From contig JAJNNX010000022.1 of NCBI GenBank assembly GCA_023159155.1, positions 434,001 through 498,000 of the forward strand: a stretch of DNA of 64,000 bases. The letters run 5' to 3'. The notes below the pieces were generated by a model. That model saw only the letters and a list, made by a program, of their open reading frames with translations, made no database searches and had not been told where the DNA came from. The DNA comes from Ustulina deusta (Eukaryota; Ascomycota; Sordariomycetes; Xylariales; Xylariaceae). Position 1 is the stretch's first letter, and every line of letters begins with the position of its first letter. Made by a program: the position numbers and the translations under genes. Positions 23,101-38,306 of the stretch are shown here, one piece after another.

Positions 23101-24387
23101 GACTGTGCGCCGTGGGGGTGAAGTCAGTCCCTACCAGTACATGCCAGAATGAATCGCAAAGTTCACTGTGCCGTACAGCTGTCTCTACCCCTTGCTCAGC
23201 AATACCTTGCAGACCCTACAGTAGTGTATTGCTTTGTATATTAAAATAGCACTATCTACATACTACTGCCGTGTAGTAGTGTGATTGCTCCCAAGTGCCA
23301 GAGCTTACTTTGCGCCGTAGGTATCTATCCCAGGATACGCCAATCAAGGCTTATGCAAGAGGCACGCGGAAGACGGAATATGTACCTGTCCATCTAACTG
23401 GTTCGATGGACAAGGGTTTTTCTTTACGACACGTAAACTTTTTTGAAAAGCCCCCTTCGGATCGCAACGAGTAGCTTATGCTATCATGCTTAAGGCGCAA
23501 CGTTTGTTGTAAGATAATTTTAGCACTGGCAAATATATATGCTAACGGCTTCTAGGGTATTGTTAAAGTTTCTCCTATCTAGTATCCCTAGTTAAAATAA
23601 CAGATGTGAAATCCTGTCAAATCATTCTTACCTGCGGAATGAGTGCCCGTAACACCAGACCAGGAAGGAATTTGACTGTAGGGTGTGGAGGTACCCGTGG
23701 GAATGATTCGGGGTAGCAACTATCTGACCTTACTAAACCAATCAGTTGAAGTGTCCCGGAAGGCTGGCTTAAATACCGCTAAGCCGTGTACTCATTTGAG
23801 CGCTACTTATCAGTGAGCACGATCTTGAGGGACGGGCCGAGAGAGTACTACCACTGTGCCGCGGTTTGTAAGCACACATCATACTATGGAGCGTGAAACT
23901 TATGCCCGTAGCTGATTAGAATGCAGCTGTCTAATTACCATCACCGCCACGGTCCTCCAATAAATATCGAGTGTACGTCCACTCCGTAGAGAAAACACGG
24001 CGAAGATAAAGGAACCCCTACAAGAAAGGCGGGTCAGCATTTAGAGGCGTTGCCGTCGCGAGGCTTCTGTAGCTCACATCGAGTGGTTCTTCAGCAGAGG
24101 CTGAGGTCACTCTTGGGTTGCATCTCTTCTCCATGGGGTGTCTCCGAGTTGGCCCCCAAACCTTGACAAGACGCGCGTGATCAGTCTCGGGGGACCCTTG
24201 TGAGACAAACGGTTGACAGAGCGCCACAACCGTAAAACGCCTCACATTTCGTGTCGAAGCGTTATTGAAAGGTCGCGCTGAGCTGACTGCTTGACTGGGT
24301 AGACGCACCCTCGTTGCTGTCATATCCCGCCACTTCAAATCTCAAATTCCTCTTTCATTCCTCGCTGACATACATGATCGGCTGCAA

Positions 24388-24415
24388 ACGCAGTTTTAAA
24401 TACGCAGTTTTAAAT
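24388..24415. repeat. perfect 14-bp tandem duplication
   Basis: ACGCAGTTTTAAAT occurs twice head to tail in intergenic sequence. Confidence 0.85.
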
Positions 24416-26549
24416 AATTCCATCCATTTGATGTATATAACCTATGCAGTCGGTGGCCGAAGATTTACCTCATACGGTGGACACCCGACACAATCTACGG
24501 TAGCTCTTATATGCAGCTTTCTTAACTGTTGTGCCCTGTGGCACTTTGGCCTGATTCAGGTGATATATTTCATACTCGAATTTTTGTAATCATCATAGGT
24601 TGGTCTATGCAAGTGTCTAAGATATAATCACGGTATTGAAGTTAAACTCACAAGCAGCAAGTCTAACCGGGTTACATTTGAGTTGACGTATATCTGAGAC
24701 GATGATATTTTCGGATAGAATCCCCTTTTCCTGGGGGATATTGCACCCAACGAATTCTACCAACTTCGAGTACAGGTGCTATAATATTATGAGGTAGGCC
24801 TGTATCTTCAATTTTGCAAGTCCGGCTGTAGGGGGTGAGCAGTGCCTAGAGACTTCCTTTCTGCGGGATAAATTAAGAATAGACTTTAGGCCCAACACTA
24901 AACCACTGCGATGAAAATAGAGAAATTATAGTTCAGGTGTGATAGGCTCATAGATCTTGCATGTGCACTGTATGTCTGTAAGCTGACATTAAGGAGTCAG
25001 CGGGAAAGGAGGACTTGTTGGGCTCATCGCCCCTGAGAGTATACACAGAAGAACACCGTTATATGATATCTCTTGCCGCTTGTTGGTCTCGAGAGGGCTA
25101 GATTGTCAAGAACTGTAATATGCATGCGGTGTTCCTGCTGGGACTTTTGGAACACCATCAACGGCTTTCGACGCAACCTTCCACCTGGTCCGGTTCCGAA
25201 GGAAACCCAAAAAAGAATTCTCTGAGGAACGGGAATTAGGCGACCCAACGCCGGCGAATAAAATCTATCTGCAATGCAGCTGACAAGTCATTCTTGCAGG
25301 TTTGGTGAGGGCCCATGATCTCGGCACATATGACTTGCAGACGGCGCCAATGATGACAAGCACGTGTCTGACTTCTCCAGTCATGATTTACAACTACAAT
25401 CTATGTGCGACAATGCACTCTATCATCCAGCTCTCGTCAGCAACTACAGTAAGGGCGACGCATTATTCGCATTCCCCCATTGGTGTCCCCTGATAGCTAA
25501 GGTAGTGTGAGTTTGAGACCGTTGAACATCAGAAGCTTAGGATTCTGGAATCGATCCCATGTCGGTCTCGGCCTACATGTGTGCTACTCTAGCCTGACCA
25601 CCATCTAGTAGGGGTAACCAGCCTAGGGGCGTGGGGGAAAATAACAAGAATTCCTTTCTATTAAATATTAATTTCATGTTTTTTTTTCTATCTATTTAAC
25701 TTTCATGTTTGAGATTTAATGTGTTCCACCAACCCTGAACGGACCAGACCTAGGTCATTGTGTGGCGAGCATGAACTGTCGTTCTCAACCCCCCATCTCA
25801 CCACCAGGTGTGGAGAGAATTTTGCACTGCATTACTTGGCTGATGTAGGAAGCCGCCCTTATTTGACTCATCGCTGCGGGAGTATAGGTTGACGTGAATA
25901 CTAAGTAGGACGATGTTGCCCAACTAGCATTACGAGCTGGCAACATACTTAGCGACATCTGAAATATGTCCAATTTTAGACTTACAAAGGATGAGCGGAC
26001 AGTCGAGTGATTAGATTGCTATAATACTGATGTTAAAGGCAGATAGCCTCCCTGGCCTGCTGTGCTGATACCCGATATGGTACACCCTGACTAATCGTTG
26101 TCTCTCTCCAACAACGGTACCACAACGGCACCATGACTTGATTGATGTCCTACAGTAACATGATAGTGATTCATGATTCCTGTGTTGCTGGATGTTAGAC
26201 TGGGTCATCATATTACTCAAACCCCGAAATCCAATGTCAGATAATGCTCTCCAGTTGGTCTCAACAGCACCCCCGGCGATGACATCATACGTCAGTCTTA
26301 CAAAGATATGTATCGGATCAAGGGGGAGAGATATTGATAATGTCGTGTAAATAAACAACGTTGCGGGATCGACAGTACAGCACATGTCATCTCCGAGCAC
26401 CTTCCTGCCACCTTCATGCAGCATTCCAACAGACTAGAAATCAACGTCGATCTTTTCGCAGCGGGAACAGCATTTGTGGGTATAATCGCATTCCCCATAC
26501 CTACCACATTCGCAGCATACCGTTGTCTCTCCCTTTCACATGTATGGTC

Positions 26550-26575
26550 CAATGTATCCCACCAATGTATCCCAC
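26550..26575. repeat. perfect 13-bp tandem duplication
   Basis: CAATGTATCCCAC occurs twice head to tail in intergenic sequence. Confidence 0.85.
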
Positions 26576-29500
26576 ATCAGATCTCGATGTTTTCTCAGCC
26601 AGGGAGATCTATCCGCCCCAATTCGGAGCTCTTACTCTATTCAACACACATGGTTTGATGCGTAGAGACTTTAAATATCGCCTCCGTCGCAGTAGTCCGC
26701 TCTACCTAGCTGTTCATGCAGCGGCTTGGCTCTTAGGAACAGCATCGAAACGCTGGCCAAAACCCAGCGATATCGAGCTGATAACTTCTCTAAGGAAATA
26801 ATGCATATAAACATATCATCTGAGACACAATAACTTTGTCGTGGCCAAACAACTATGATATCATAGGTAAGTTTACGCCAGCGAAGCTCGGTAATTAAGC
26901 GAGCCAACCAGCCAGGCGGGGTATAGTTGCAGATCGATCTTTACGAGCATACTAGGAGTACCGAGTATGCAAACTACGCATACACAAGCTAGTCACCGAG
27001 TCCTTGATTGCGATAGGTAGAGCAAAGCCTCGAAAATAGGTCGCCGACTGGATCCAGGACCCAATTATAAATTCTGTGAGGTTACAATCCGACCAAATGC
27101 TTCGGTCATCTAGGTACATTTTCCGGTGGTACCTCTGGGCTCTTCCATGGTTGTTACAGTACATTTACGTAAATTCACTCATCTAGATAGTTTTCCTTGA
27201 TTGCTTGCGACTCGACTCATTTCTCTTCTCATTGGCCCCGAATTGTGTCTCATCCACTGCAATGGTTCCTATATCACACAACCCTTTCAACCAGTGTAGA
27301 CCGCTTACTGAACTAACCGTTGTTTTGTCCAGAGTAGGTCGAACAAGAAACACCTGATAATATAAACTACCTAAACCCTACTGCTTTAAATGCTAGCAGC
27401 CTAACTAAATAAAATAAAATCAAAATACGTATTTTTATCATCTCTTTCATATGTCTAATCTAGTATTAATATCTTTTTATCTTTCTGACTTATTTGTTTA
27501 CATTGTTAGCGATTGAAGTAGTAGAGTTGAGGTAGTTTATGAAGGGAGTGCTGTCTTTTCTTCGACCCGCTCTGGGATGCCCTACTATTGTTTCCAGTAG
27601 CGATGTATCCCATCAGATCCGCCTGAGTTGGGCAAACGAGTAATAACCAACAATTCAGTTGTTTGTACACGTCGCCGTTTGGCATCACCAACAATCCTTT
27701 ATCATATCGTTTTGTCGTAATCTTCAAGCAACAGCGTAACAAGACATATGCACGGCGGATCAGACTGCTGAAGTTCCGAAGAAGACGTGGAGACGGGGAG
27801 GATAAGAATGGCTGACTCCTCCCCACCATTCCCTCCACTGCCTCCATTCCAACGCTGACCCCCAGCAAGAAGGAAGCGGTGAAAAGCCACCTGCAGGATT
27901 ATGTTGCATCATAAGAACCTACATAGTTAGAGACATAAACTCCCAAAGGAGAAGCTCGTCACATTGTTTCATCTCGATTGGGGGGCGTCACCCAGCAATA
28001 CCCACCTCGATGGGTTCCTGGTAAGCGTTGCAACGTTAGTTGAGAGCGTTGCATCGTTGGGACGTCTGCCTGGTCGCATGGCGTCACAGCACCTCGTAGG
28101 GCTGGATTGAGCAGGATGTGCCACCAATTCTTGTTTCGGTAGCCTGAAGGGGTAGCGGAAGACGGTTAGTGAAGTGCGATCCTCATGCACGCATTTCCAC
28201 CGACTAGGAAACCATTCTGGTGTACACTACTTACTGCCCGTGCCAACAGGATGAAATCCGCCGGGATAATTTAATATGCGAGTTTGAACAACATGCATTA
28301 CTTGATAACTTTAAAAAGGGGGCAAAATCCCTTCCCGTCATCTCCTTAGTAAGTCATGTTCTAAGAAAAGTACTATGCAGAAGTGTAAACCGTAATTCGT
28401 AAACGCACATGCTCACAATCCTTCAATCTCCTATGGGACCTCGTCTCACATGGCCTCTGTACATCCAATAAGTCGCAATTCACGCCGTAGGGTTAATGGA
28501 AGATACCTCTTAGATATGTTCTCTACCCTTGCGGAACTATACCTATGGCTGGAGAGAGCATGGTAGGGGTTTTACGAAACACCCAAAAAAAGTTGCATGT
28601 CACATTGCCCAATCCCCTAACTAGGCGGAGAATAGATCGAGTCACACACCTCCATACCAGTACATATGTACTGAGATGGCGAGCCCCTAAAAACGTGGCC
28701 GTTGGACTCTTTCTGGGGGAGGGGATCTCGGCCTTCGGGAGGTGGGGGAAGGGGGCAACACAGCCTTGTCTCATGTGTCACACCACCCAACTCACACCAC
28801 CCCAAGGTCTAAAGTCCTTCCCGCCATGATGGTGCGGCGCGATGCGGAATGGAGACGAGAAGTCTCCCGCAGGACTAGACGGCCAAATACGGAACTAAGA
28901 AGCGACGCTTGCGAGCCTGACGAGAAGCTATATGTAATAGGGTAGGCTTGAATGGCCAAAATTCGGTATGGGTTACGTGCCGGCTTGCTGTTGTTGCACC
29001 AAAGGTCCTGAACTCCTCCCTTGGCTAGCACTTCCTTACACTACGTACAATTCTGTTCTTCGTTATACAAGCGTGGCATTATAGGTACCGAGGAGCATCA
29101 GTCCCTCTCGGTCAAGCAGCGGAGCATCTACCAAGTATGTGACCGCACGCAACCTTCGTGTGGCGAGGTTTGAAATCGAATCGTGGTACGATAGCGGTAC
29201 TTCATTTATGTCCAGTGCTACATTTGGTCAACAGCAACATTCACTATACAATATGTACAACGGCGCACCAGTCTCCCTGGCTTTGTACATGTTGATGCTA
29301 TTTAAATACTATGAGATTGTGAATTTTGGTAAGATAATGAGATTAAAATAATTAAATCATTGTTTTGAAAGACATAGGTACATTGTGTATTTCATGAGAG
29401 TTATACGACGTCATCAGTTGTATGTGTCTGTCAAATAAAATGCCACATAGAGAATTATGCACCTAAACTTTAAGACACCTAATCTGGCCAATGAATATGG

Positions 29501-32500
29501 CTGTAGGACAAGAGGAGGCCTCGGTTCTCGTGTTCCTATCGGCCGTAAATGGCGGGGGGGCGTTTTACCGACCGTTTTCTGATCATGGGAGCCCCGGATT
29601 TTTAAAGCATGAGCTGTTTCTTGGCCTACACGTAGTCTAGATGCGCTGGTGAGTGTGTGTGACCATTGTGAGGCAAAGTCCCAGACCTCTCCTCTGTCCG
29701 CGTGCTTTGCAGAGCTTGCTGTCGCAATTGTGGCCAGACTATACTATACAATCCCTTGTAGCGCACTCCATGCGGCCGAACAATTTCATCTCCTAGCTCG
29801 AGTTCCGTCGCGCCGAGAACGGGTATACGGTGGATAGCGAAGAGAATTTCTAGCGCTCTGCTCTGGCGCCCTCTGGGGTCTCCGCGATCTGTTGAGAGGA
29901 ACAGGCAATTAATTGCCTTGATACTACTTAGTAAGTTGTATTCTGAGTCAGAAACTAGCACAGGGCTAGGGGAGAATCGCCGAGAACACACTATTGAGGG
30001 TGCCGGTAGTCTAGACTAGGTAATTCCCTTGAAACTCCACGTGACAGATCTTTGACAGAGTCGATGTCCTGAAAATTCTCCCAATGCTAGTACCTCTCCA
30101 CAACTACCTTCACTCCACTCCTGCGTAGTTGTTGACAGCAGACCCGACATGCAGGGTTTAACCTTGCCTCAATCTAGTCACCCTACGCGCAGTGTATGTA
30201 CATACACGTCTGATCTGGGGTGACGATGGGTCGTGGGTGTATTCATGTTCGGGCTACTCGCTATGGTAAAGGCGCGATAATCACCAGAACATGATCAGGA
30301 CACTGCACCTTACCTACTGCCCAGAGGTGGGTTCTCCCCAACCGTGTCCAGCTAGTAGCTGAACGTGAGATTTTAACACGCGCGGGGAAATCAGAGCCTT
30401 TGAATTCAGCCGTCAGTTTACAAAGGCACCAACAAGGTTTCCCTAGTCGATGGAGAGATGAACGTGCCCTAGGCTGATCGGACTGGCAAGCCGTGACCTC
30501 TTGACCGGTGATGTGGCTTATCCGGCCCGGCCGTCCCTGGGACCGAGAGTAAGATCGTTGCTTGCTGACTGCGACAGTTGCTCGTGTCTATCCCGACTTT
30601 GGAGCCTCATCGAGTCTCGGCCTGGGTTACCTGCCTACAGTGTATCTCAACGCACAATTTGTTGCGCCATGCATGCACAGATGTACCTACAGACCAGGCA
30701 AATTATGGATTCGGGGCGAACTACCGCAAACTACCGGATGCTTTTTGGGCGAGAAAGGTCTATTTGTAGATCTCTGGAGTAATATGTGGGATGGTTGGTT
30801 ATTATGCACAGTAGACAGCGTCGCACATCTCATCACGGAATAGTGATGGCCACCTACCAGGTCTTGTACAACTGAGCCGCAACATAGTGTACCTAGGACT
30901 TACACTCATCCAGAAGTGGCCTTACGTGGGCATACACGAATGGAATATGCGTAAAGCGACCGTTAAGGCTCATCCCAGAAGAGCGGTTGAGATTTAGGGA
31001 CCTTTGATTCAGAATGGAAAGCCCCATTTTAGGTTATGTTAAAAGCAAGCTTTTTATTGGGTCAAGCTGTAGCAGTACACAGGTATCTGCTGGTTGGCCA
31101 GCATTCTTAGATGTTGTCCTTTGCTGGTTGGTATAGTGTAAGGTTAGAATACAACCCTTGCTGCAAATTGGGCATTACTTTTTAATTATCTCATTGGTGG
31201 AAACGAGGTTAGTGAAGTTGATTGCTGACGCGGGGTTTCTACTTGTATGAACAAGCTGCTTAATCCGTCCTGAAAGATCGATTAGGTAGTGTACTTCTGC
31301 CAAAGGTCCCGCTCTCGGTTAAAGACAATGTACCTGCTAGTCAGTCTCCCGAGCTTGGCCGAGCTTACCCACTCATCCGAGACCCTTTGCCTTTTCGGAT
31401 GTGATCAAGTTTAGCGGATAGATTTTTTTTGAACTAAAATCAATTGGCGGCACCGATTACCGAACGTACACCAGTACATCATGCGGTTAGCGATGCGAGT
31501 TTTGGGTCGGGGATTCGCCTGGCTGCAGGGCTGCAGACGGTGGCTCTTAACTCCCTTCGTGGAAAATGAGTTGTCGCAAAACGGCGCAAAGCTATTCGCT
31601 ATATCACACGCCAGAGAAAGTTCCGTTTCGCCATGCAACGTTATAGATCTAAAACTGTTGACGGGTAGATCAACAAAAGCAATTATTATAAAAATACAAG
31701 ATCTTTAGACGAAAGTTGTGCTGAATATTTATATAAACGTAGAGAAACGTTGGCCGTAGACGACAAGTGATGTGAGGGACAGAGGAGAACGATATCACAC
31801 CTCAAAAACTAACACCGCATCTCAATTTGAAAGAATCTCGAGTGGAGGCGGCTCTTGAATGTAACAAATGTTTAAACTGTAAATATTTGAAAACAAACGC
31901 CATAAGAATAATAAGAAATAGAAATAGTGATAGATGATATTTATAAGTATAGAACTAGTTTGTATTGGGTTGTTTTTCCGAGACAAGGCGGAATTGGGGG
32001 AAGCTATTCCTGTCCATTGAATTGTTAGCAACTGGCAACTCAAGAATATGAAAAATACGATTATAGCCACGCAGTTATCTTACGTAGTAGGCCGTACAGG
32101 CCTGTTCTGCGGTGTTCCACGCCGCCGGACTTATTTAAGGCGTATGTGTGGCCACATGCTACACTACAACACTAAGTACTCGGACTTCAATACCTAGATT
32201 AGAAACCAGATTCTCGGGGAGGTCATATGAACCAGAGATCGGAGTACTCAGTTAGAAGGCTGAGACATGCTTGAGGCGAGATGTCTCGGCGTTTGTGATG
32301 ACTCAGATCGATTGGATATGGACTACCAGTATCAACAAATTACTGCTAAGCTGATGGAAGAAAATAAGGTCCACAAGTTCTTTTGCCATAGCTCCTTCAT
32401 TATTAAAACTATGGAGTGGGTGAGATCTCTATTTGCTAGCTAGGCACGATGGATGTCTAAGATGACTATTGCATTTGCATTGATATTCTTTGGAGTTATG

Positions 32501-35500
32501 CGCGTTGATAGAGATAATCTGACTGACTCTACACTGTAGCTGTAGTGTTCTGTTGGTTCAGGAAATTGTTCTGTTAACTTTCCCCACGTGCCAAGTCGTT
32601 GGTATCCAGATGTGGGGTGTGAAAGGACCGGATGAGTTCCCCTGAACAAACAATGGAATTAGTGTACATCGTGAGATCACGACATTCATTTTCTAGCGCT
32701 CTCACATGACTTCTAACAGCTTAGACCGTTTGCCATCGCGGTCCATCAGTCAAATACAAGATAGACATCGTAGGTAGTCCCGTGTAACTCGCATTCCCAG
32801 ACGCGCTTGGCAAAAGCCTGTGGGGTGCACCAAAAACGCGGACCCGCGTTGGTCCTTGATCACCGCATTGCCCAACAATAGGATTCTAGTATACGATACA
32901 CGGCATATACGAAAGCACTAGGTTAGTTGGGATGGAATATCGCATACCTATATTATTCACTGATATGTTTATAGGAGAGACATGGAGATCTGCGACGATT
33001 GGCATTTCACAGAAACTGGAACAAATGGAGGTTTCACCCGCCCTGGAAACTGGATATTAAGCTTCATACGAAGGGTCTTGTTAGAAAAACCTACCTATCG
33101 CGTGTTCAAAGTAATAGGATCCGTATGATAGGTTTTAGTGTCCGGCTTTTGCCCTGGTATTTGTAAAGAATGGGAACACTAGGTAGGCATACGACTGGTT
33201 GCTCCAGATGTGCAAAATGCCGGTGCTGGACACTATGCAATGAAGAGGCACAGTATTGTTATCTCTTACACACCTACATTCACTTTCCAGGACCAGTTTG
33301 CGAGCAGTGCGAGGGATTGGCCAACCAGGGGATTGTGCACATTACTTTGGCGGTTGGAGCCCCACAATGTGGACGGGAAGCACCCCGTGACCCGGATTGG
33401 TCCTCTAACCCCCTGTCCGGCACACCGGTTCCGGGGAACGTGGCCGGTCAGTTGTCAGAACCCATTTGCCTGACAAACAGGTAAGCGACATCGATCCTAC
33501 GTGCGCGATTCTTATCACGACTTATCATCTATCGATTGTGATGGTTGAGATCTGATAATTGACGATAGGCAAATCCAGGTACGCGGAATCCTAATACGAC
33601 CGTATGCTACGTTGTACAGCAGTACACGAGGTTATCCTACATCCAGAAGCAAAAACCGATGTATGTTTGCATTATTGCCAACAATAGATCGATCGGGCGC
33701 TGCGGCCTCAAAGGCACGAGTCCCGCGTTTCAACGGGCGCTCGTTCTGGCTTGTTCTAGAAACGGGATGGTTTCCGAAGATGAGACGGGGAAGCCGCTAG
33801 CCTTGATAACCCAGCGGAGTCCTTCACGACCCTAAATTGGAGAGGCAATGAAATCGAATAGACGCATGCTTGATTTGCGTCTCAAATGCTTACCCTATTC
33901 AATAGAGGCCGTGTAGTCAGTCAGTCATATGGCAATTGTTTGCTCGGAACCACCAGGGTTATTAAATCGTATGGTATGTGGTGGAAGGGAGCTCCCGCAC
34001 CCTGCCCGCGTAGCCGACAGCGCACTTGATCCTCAGCTGGAATCCTACAGCAGATTCAATGCGCGCTGAGGGCACATGAACCGTCTTACGTCAAACAGGC
34101 GTGGGGGCGTGTCTAGCTCCATCCCGCGCTGAGATACATATCTACATGCGATTGAAAGAAGCTCCGAGTGGAATCCTGCAGAAAACCCTGGTCGCACGTG
34201 CGATTATTTCGCGTTTCTGAATCGCTGCTCGCCCTTGTAGACTACCTGGAAAAGAGATGGTGCAAATGTCGGCTAGCTTCCGTCCGTCTCATGCCGCATG
34301 TATTCCGCAATGATACAAGGGACATGTGTATTGCTATTTGCACACGAGCTAGGCCTGTCAAGCAGCTGGTCCGATGCCCGATACCGAGATGGGTAGCTGT
34401 AATCACCGGTTTGATCATGATGTCGATAATCACCCGCGAGCAGCATGCAGTGGAGGGGTCCGGTATGGATCGAAGAGAGAAGCAAAAAGATCTTTCGATG
34501 GGGAAGCACTATGTTGCGCTGAAACTCCCGGGGCGACGGCACGACCCAAGGCGGTGGAGAGGCGTGGCCGTATCCCACTTTGTATTAATTTCCAAGATCA
34601 TATATCTCTGCCTGTCGTGTGACAGAGACGCGGAGGATACGGCCGTGTGCTGAACGCTCAAGATGAGGATACTCGACTATCACCATGGCATTGAATGCAG
34701 GTATCACAGGGCGTTCGTCGATTCACATGCAATAAGTATATGTTATGCATGGGACCGGTGTGCTGCGGCTCATGGACTCGATGATGAATGAGTAGTCCGA
34801 ACAATTCCGGGGATCGATGGGGCGGGTAGCTAATAATTACATACAGAGTTTCCTTACGGATCTCGGTTTTGGTGGTGTCAAAGTGTTTCCTAATGGGTTT
34901 CAGCAAGGGAAACACCCTTGTGTCAACAATACCAAACACCTATCCACGACCATGACGCCCCTCAACCGAGCGCGCATGGCACTCAGCTTCTGTGCTCTGC
35001 ACTGCCATCGAGCAGTTAAAACCCGCACTGAGTACTTATATGTAGATTAGGGTATTATATCATTATTATAGGTATTTGTTTCCAAGGCTTTGGGACTGGA
35101 AACATAGTCTACATCCGTGGCATGATTACTAGCACGATATCGTTGTATACCCTCGTTTATCCATATTTGGAATTTTCTATCCGCACGATGCATTCGCGCA
35201 AACTGGCAAGCAGGTAACGGACGAGCAACCAATTGCTGATTGAATTACTTTTGGCGCACTTCGTCCCAGTCGATACAACCGATGTGTTGCATGAGTAGGT
35301 GTACAATGCGCGGAAGGCAGCTAGGGGATCTCGACTAATTGGCCACCGGGCGGCGGTATGCGTATAGTGTGCACTAGAGTTCTGTGTCCAAGAGGTCGGC
35401 TGGCGCAAATTACTGTTTGCGCGTATCTCGTGATGGGAGGGGGAAACGGTGCTCTGAAATGGCATTGGTGGTCCAGTCGAGGCCGGCGGCATGTGATCGA

Positions 35501-37439
35501 TGAGTAGTGGCGCTTGCATATGGAATTAAGTTAAACTGGACAGGAGTACGTATACCGGGAGATGTATACATATGTAGGGCTTTGCAGGCCAGAAACCGTC
35601 ACTCGGTTACAGTGTGGGGGCGAGCGAGAGAGACCCGAAAGACCAGCAACCGCTGGCTGATTGCACCGAGGCTGAGCGCTCTCACCTGATCACATCCGAC
35701 ACAAGGGAATTTGCATTGGGAGGCGAAAAACAAAAAGGACCAAGGATGGGGTACTGCTGAACCGTATACTAGCCACGGCAGTGCCTCGAATGGGTAAAAG
35801 GCAGTGTAGAGTAGTAGGTACCGTTACTGACTGCCTGGAGGTAACAAACGGCCCTTTATGACCGACCACTTTACCCGCGCCATTTTAGGGGCAGCATAGG
35901 ATTCTAGCTTGATAGAGACCTACTGGATTCGGAGTCACGAGAACGCAGGAGTGCCAACGCACAGAAGATCATCCACAGCCTGACCTTGCTTGACCTGATC
36001 TGTCGCGATTGAATCACAGGTCGGTCCGGAACACAGCGCGAACTGTGCCTGATCGATTCATCTGGCCTACTGATCTGCCTTTTTTATCGGTTACCTTCCA
36101 TCAGCCTCGGCGCATTGATCAGAAACACGTTGAGAGACATCTAGAGCGGCTGCGATAGGTCTTCGGTGGCAAACCTCAGATGTCACCGGCCATCTCTCGT
36201 CCGGCGATTGCAGTGCGCATTGATTGCACTGTACTGTCTACACTGCCTAGATGGGTGTCGGACTGGTGGTCGTTTAAACAATTAACCGGAAGCGGAGAAT
36301 CCCCACGACCAACAAGCACTGCTCCTCCGCGTTGTTTTCTAGTTGTTCTTAGTGTGACTCGCGTTCAGAATCCGGCGAATTGGACTGAAAAATCGGTGCA
36401 TTCCGATCATTTTCCCTGCCCTCAGTGTGCCGTCTTTTTGGTGCGCCTGTGATCGTTCCATCAACCCTCAAAACGGTAATGGTACGCGCTGGCCTCACGT
36501 AACGGCTGCGGTTATGCTACACAAGTGTCGTTCCATGTGATCCTTATCACGTATGTTGACCGTGTCAAAGCCAATGTGTTGGACTTCAACTGGGACCTGG
36601 TAAATGACGCTCGGGGCTAAGGGATAGTGGTATAATGTATAATGTCGGTCTCATGGAATGCTGATGATTTCTCTCGGTGATGCAAGTATTATTATCCCGA
36701 ATGTTGGCGTATGCGTATACATTGTACAATGCATTATTACGATGGCCTAAGAGACCAGCAGTCCGTGGGCTTCCAAGTTCCAACTTTGTTAGAGGCATCT
36801 GGTAGCTGCCATCCCAACTTTCATCAGCTATGCAAGCCCCATGACTTCGCCGTAGTTTATCAGCACAACAAATCGTGTTGCATACACGTCGCGTAGTCAG
36901 TCACCTTACTCTTCAACACTGCATGTCACTAGCCAACGTGTCGCAAGAGCGTGACGCTCATTTCGTTCAACAATGTAGGCTTCGTGGACTATAGCAAACC
37001 TTGCTTGGAATCTACATACATCGGAGTTGGGGCACAGCTGGTCTGTATGTATTCTTCATCTGGCTCTATACTAGACAGACAGACAGCATCTTTGTCCAAA
37101 ACTCAAGGTAGGTAGCTGCAAACCATCGGATGCGGACGCCTTCACCGGCTACACCGCGGTCAAACAAACCAACTGTCTCTGTTTGTGTGGATGTGGAGGA
37201 GGGAAGAGTCGGAACGCTGGACCTTCTGGCCGGCGGGGCATTGCTGAGAATGTCTTAAATGCCCTATTAGGAGAGTAGTACTAGATTTAGCCTAGCTTCT
37301 GGCACTAAGAGAAAGCCTAGGCTCGGTATGGTAGTACTTTTGGCGCTAGCATTTGTGGGACAAAAGACCAGACCGCTGTGTAGTGTCCTTGTGCTGGTAT
37401 GGTCAGTGGGGCCCAGAGAAAAACTCCTCATAGGTAAGG

Positions 37440-37512
37440 GAGAGAATTCTGTATAGTAGTGGAGGTACCTACCTGGTAGGTAGGGTGGTTGTTGGTAGGT
37501 ACGTACCTTAGC
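37440..37512. repeat. GGTAGGTAC-type low-complexity tract
   Basis: Clustered TACCTACC/GGTAGGTA motifs in both orientations form imperfect short palindromes about 0.8 kb upstream of the DUF1752 gene. Similar motifs are scattered elsewhere in the window (for example 9390-9415), so this looks like a genome-wide low-complexity family and not a specific operator. Confidence 0.5.
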
Positions 37513-38306
37513 ATGTCTTTGAGCGTAGCTAGGGGTGTTTCAGGGATTTGCACTCAGTGAATCCCAGTACACTACAGCCACAGATCCCCCACCCCCAAGC
37601 TTGTGTATCCACCCTGAGAAATAGGCCCGTCAAAGGCCCAGGTTTCTATTCAGGTACTTCCGAGCGGTACATGGACTGTCTGTACTCTTGTATCTATGTA
37701 CCTAAGTACTGAAGTACCACCAGCATGGCTGGTACGTACCTTGAGATATGTATACTAAGAAGAAAGCCCTGCCAGACCGCGCCTTTCTATTCTCCACTAC
37801 TCACCAGGCCCTGACCTCCACCCTGCTCTCGCTATTCCCTGTCGTCTTGAAGCCTCTATCAAATCATTAATATGTACAACTACCCACACTCTCTCCCCCT
37901 TCCATAACTATTTACACCACCTACCATACATATCACGAACCTCGTGTGTGTTCAACATAAATCCGAGGTGCCAATATAGACGGCTGTCGCAGCATTGATC
38001 CTCGTCAGCCTTATTTACTCCCCCTCATATCCGACTTCACGCCAAGTATACATACATTACCAGAGATCTTCTCCACCAGCATCGCTTCACCTGTACATTC
38101 GACAACAAATTGCATATACCAACTGTGCTCACACGATATTGTTGAATTGATCCGCCCCGATCGATCAGCTTGCGGCGACGAGTATCCAGATCGATACCCT
38201 TTGAAAGAACACACGATATCTTTGTTCACATTTTCCGACTTGCGCCATAACACCTCCTGAGCTCTACACGCTATATCACCATTCTCCATCCTTGCTGCTC
38301 CCCTCC

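Noticed and set aside
23385..23412. Hairpin around a GGTTCGA word resembling a tRNA T-arm
   Set aside because: It is only an 8-bp stem (TGTCCATC/GATGGACA); no acceptor, D or anticodon arm fits.
31840..32090. Retrotransposon LTR-like segment (purine tract followed by TGTAACA and AT-rich sequence)
   Set aside because: No paired LTR, target duplication or coding relic could be found by eye.
34168..34653. 161-codon open frame
   Set aside because: Composition is not protein-like, competing frames overlap on both strands, and no recognisable motif is present.
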